Assembly: GCA_964628935.1 (NCBI GenBank)
Contig: CAZVOE010000170.1
Coordinates: 1 to 6,543, forward strand
Length of the DNA: 6,543 nucleotides
DNA from: CAYLHQ01 sp964628935
GTDB taxonomy: Bacteria > Acidobacteriota > Polarisedimenticolia > Polarisedimenticolales > DASRJG01
Direction: 5' to 3'
The position numbers and the translations under genes are program-made. The notes below the pieces were generated by a model. That model had not been told where the DNA came from and searched no databases. It saw only the letters and a program-made list of their open reading frames with translations. Of this stretch, positions 5,182 to 6,543 are shown piece after piece. The number at the start of each line of letters is the position of its first letter. Position 1 is the first letter of the stretch.

Positions 5182-5994
5182 ATGCCGACGGACTTTTCGA
5201 CGCGCGTGAGGCGCAACCTCGATCTCGGCCGCGGCAACTTTCTCCTGGAGTTCGAGGCACCCGAAGAGGCGCTCCGCATGGCGCCCTCGCAGTTCTTCAT
5301 GATCGGGATTCCCGGCTCCGAGGTCCTCCTCCGGCGCCCGTTCAGCGTCTGCGGCGTGCCGGGCACGTTCGCGGACGGCGCGTCCGGATGCGTGCAGATC
5401 CTCTACCGGGTCTACGGCCGCGGAACGACTCTCCTCGCCCACATGGCCGAAGGAGCGACGCTCCAGGTCCTGGGCCCGTTGGGCCGTGGATTCGGGCCGC
5501 CCGAAAACCGAAGCGCCGAGCCGTGGCTCGTCGCGGGGGGGATCGGGTCCGCGCCCTTTCCCGCGTTGATCCACCTCCTCGAACGGGAAGGACGTCCGTC
5601 CCCTCGCCTCTTCTACGGAGCGCGGACCGATTCCGACCTGCCGCTCCTCGACTGGTTCCGGAGGCGCTGCGCCGGCGTCGACGTGACGACCGAAGACGGG
5701 AGCGCCGGGACGAAGGGGCTCGTGGTCGATCCCTTGCGCGAGGCGCTCGACGCGCGGAAGGGCGAGGTCCACCTCTACGCCTGTGGCCCGACGCCGATGC
5801 TCCGCGCCGTCGCCGCCCTCGCGCTCGACCGCGGCGTCCCGTGCGATCTCTCCCTCGAAGCCCCGATGGCCTGCGGGTTCGGGGTCTGCCTCGGGTGCGT
5901 CGTTCCCTGCCGCGGCGAGGAGCCGGGCTCCGTCCGCTACGAGCGCGTTTGCGTCGAAGGGCCCGTGATGCGCGCCGAGAGGCTCGCATGGTGA
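5182..5994 (+). CDS. pyrK: Dihydroorotate dehydrogenase B, electron transfer subunit
   Basis: PyrK carries electrons from the FMN of PyrD (class 1B) through a [2Fe-2S] centre and FAD to NAD+. The 270-residue protein has the ferredoxin-reductase fold. The FAD-binding motif is RRPFS (51-55), the nucleotide-binding motif is VAGGIGSAPFPAL (117-129), and YACGPTPML (199-207) is the C-terminal NAD-domain motif. The iron-sulfur cysteines are Cys231, Cys236, Cys239 and Cys257 (pattern C-X4-C-X2-C-X17-C), as expected for PyrK. An extra Cys243 lies between them. ATG 5182 has GGAG (5173-5176) 5 nt upstream and follows a promoter directly. The 3' end overlaps pyrD, consistent with the two subunits being made together as a 2:2 complex. 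Other ferredoxin-reductase family members look similar, but the adjoining pyrD settles the identity. Confidence 0.95.
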   Translation: MPTDFSTRVRRNLDLGRGNFLLEFEAPEEALRMAPSQFFMIGIPGSEVLLRRPFSVCGVPGTFADGASGCVQILYRVYGRGTTLLAHMAEGATLQVLGPLGRGFGPPENRSAEPWLVAGGIGSAPFPALIHLLEREGRPSPRLFYGARTDSDLPLLDWFRRRCAGVDVTTEDGSAGTKGLVVDPLREALDARKGEVHLYACGPTPMLRAVAALALDRGVPCDLSLEAPMACGFGVCLGCVVPCRGEEPGSVRYERVCVEGPVMRAERLAW

Positions 5995-6543
5995 CCCCCG
6001 ATCTTTCGGTCGAGGTCGGGAGCGTCCGGCTCAAGAACCCGGTCCTGACCGCCTCGGGGACCTTCGGATACGGGCTCGAGTTCTCCCCCTTCTACGATCT
6101 CTCGACCCTCGGAGGCGTCGTCGTGAAGGGGCTCTCCCCGAAGCCGCGACGGGGAAACCCGCCCGAGCGGATCGTCGAGACCCCTTCGGGGATGTTGAAC
6201 GCGATCGGCCTCCAGAACGTCGGCGTCGACCGTTTCCTCTCGGAGAAGCTCCCCGCCCTTCGCGCCTTCGACACCGCGGTCGTCGCGAACGTCTTCGGGG
6301 AGACCGAGGCCGAGTACGTCGAGGTCTGCGAGAAGCTCGACGGGGTCCACCATCTCGCGGCGGTCGAGCTGAACGTCTCCTGCCCGAACGTCGAGGAGGG
6401 GGGGATGATCTTCGGGACCGACCCCCGGAGACTCGGCCAGGTCGTCCGCGCGTCGCGGAAGGCCCTTCGAACGACGCCCCTCTGGGTGAAGCTCTCCCCC
6501 AACGTCACCGACATCCGCGAGACCGCGAAGGCGGCGGAGGCCG
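5988..6543 (+). CDS. pyrD: Dihydroorotate dehydrogenase B, catalytic subunit (partial, 3' end missing)
   Basis: It oxidises dihydroorotate to orotate in the cytosol with FMN, passing electrons to PyrK. The first 185 codons are present; the family has about 300 residues. Visible motifs are ASGTFGYG (22-29, FMN-binding), KGLSPKPRRGNPPER (47-61), ETPSGMLNAIGLQN (64-77), and NVSCPNVEEGG (129-139), whose Cys132 is the catalytic base of class 1 enzymes; class 2 uses Ser. The adjoining pyrK makes it class 1B (NAD+-linked). The start is ATG 5988, overlapping the pyrK stop by 7 bp. The next codon, GTG 5991, is an alternative that would give a GTGA overlap like those in the divergent operon. GAGAGG at 5977-5982 could serve either start. 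Later genes of the pathway (pyrE, pyrF) may follow to the right but are not seen. Confidence 0.96.
   Translation, partial: MVTPDLSVEVGSVRLKNPVLTASGTFGYGLEFSPFYDLSTLGGVVVKGLSPKPRRGNPPERIVETPSGMLNAIGLQNVGVDRFLSEKLPALRAFDTAVVANVFGETEAEYVEVCEKLDGVHHLAAVELNVSCPNVEEGGMIFGTDPRRLGQVVRASRKALRTTPLWVKLSPNVTDIRETAKAAEA

Noticed and set aside
5152..6034. Minus-strand open frames opposite pyrK (5152-5772 and 5342-6034)
   Set aside because: They are antisense to pyrK with its intact FAD, NAD and iron-sulfur motifs. Their compositions are Arg-rich and uninformative.
1..6543. CRISPR arrays, tRNA or rRNA genes, insertion sequences, attachment sites
   Set aside because: No regularly spaced repeats, RNA-gene signatures, transposase-like proteins or flanking repeats were seen. 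The window is almost fully occupied by housekeeping genes.

Overview
This window is a nucleotide-biosynthesis locus from a very GC-rich bacterium. Third codon positions are almost always G or C, and both GTG and ATG starts are used. A 10-N scaffold gap shows that it comes from a draft assembly, possibly a metagenome bin. Combining a PyrR regulator, a PyrC of about 425 residues, and a class 1B dihydroorotate dehydrogenase (PyrK plus PyrD) argues against an enterobacterial-type lineage. It would fit several high-GC phyla such as Acidobacteriota, myxobacteria-like groups or uncultivated candidate phyla. I cannot name the phylum with confidence.

Layout. Two divergent transcription units start from one compact intergenic region at about 5038-5181. 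The leftward unit (minus strand) reads pyrR, pyrB, pyrC, a diacylglycerol/lipid kinase family gene, then purC. Neighbouring genes overlap by 4 bp (GTGA, GTGA, ATGA) or, at pyrC-kinase, are 12 bp apart in the same frame, so the unit looks translationally coupled. The rightward unit (plus strand) reads pyrK then pyrD, with a 7-bp overlap; pyrD runs off the right edge. At the left edge, on the minus strand, the first 43 codons of an unrelated membrane-anchored protein are present. It is probably the N-terminus of an M23-type murein peptidase and has its own candidate promoter.

How it works together. PyrB, PyrC and PyrD/PyrK catalyse three consecutive steps of de novo UMP synthesis (carbamoyl-aspartate, dihydroorotate, orotate). 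PurC belongs to the purine branch. PyrR is a UMP/UTP-sensing RNA-binding protein. The pyrR leader is only about 50 nt long and contains a stem-loop whose loop matches the known PyrR-binding consensus (CC-N-G-N-GAGG). It sits one base upstream of the pyrR Shine-Dalgarno sequence, and no terminator is visible. This suggests translational repression by PyrR, as described for mycobacteria, rather than the Bacillus transcription-attenuation mode. Start/stop overlaps could carry that repression along the operon.

The two divergent promoters have back-to-back -35 boxes only 6 bp apart, forming an inverted repeat. One important artefact lies inside pyrC: the 10-N gap and the 33 bp beside it appear not to belong to the gene. 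The 33 bp look like an antisense fragment of an EAL-domain gene joined through a short shared sequence.
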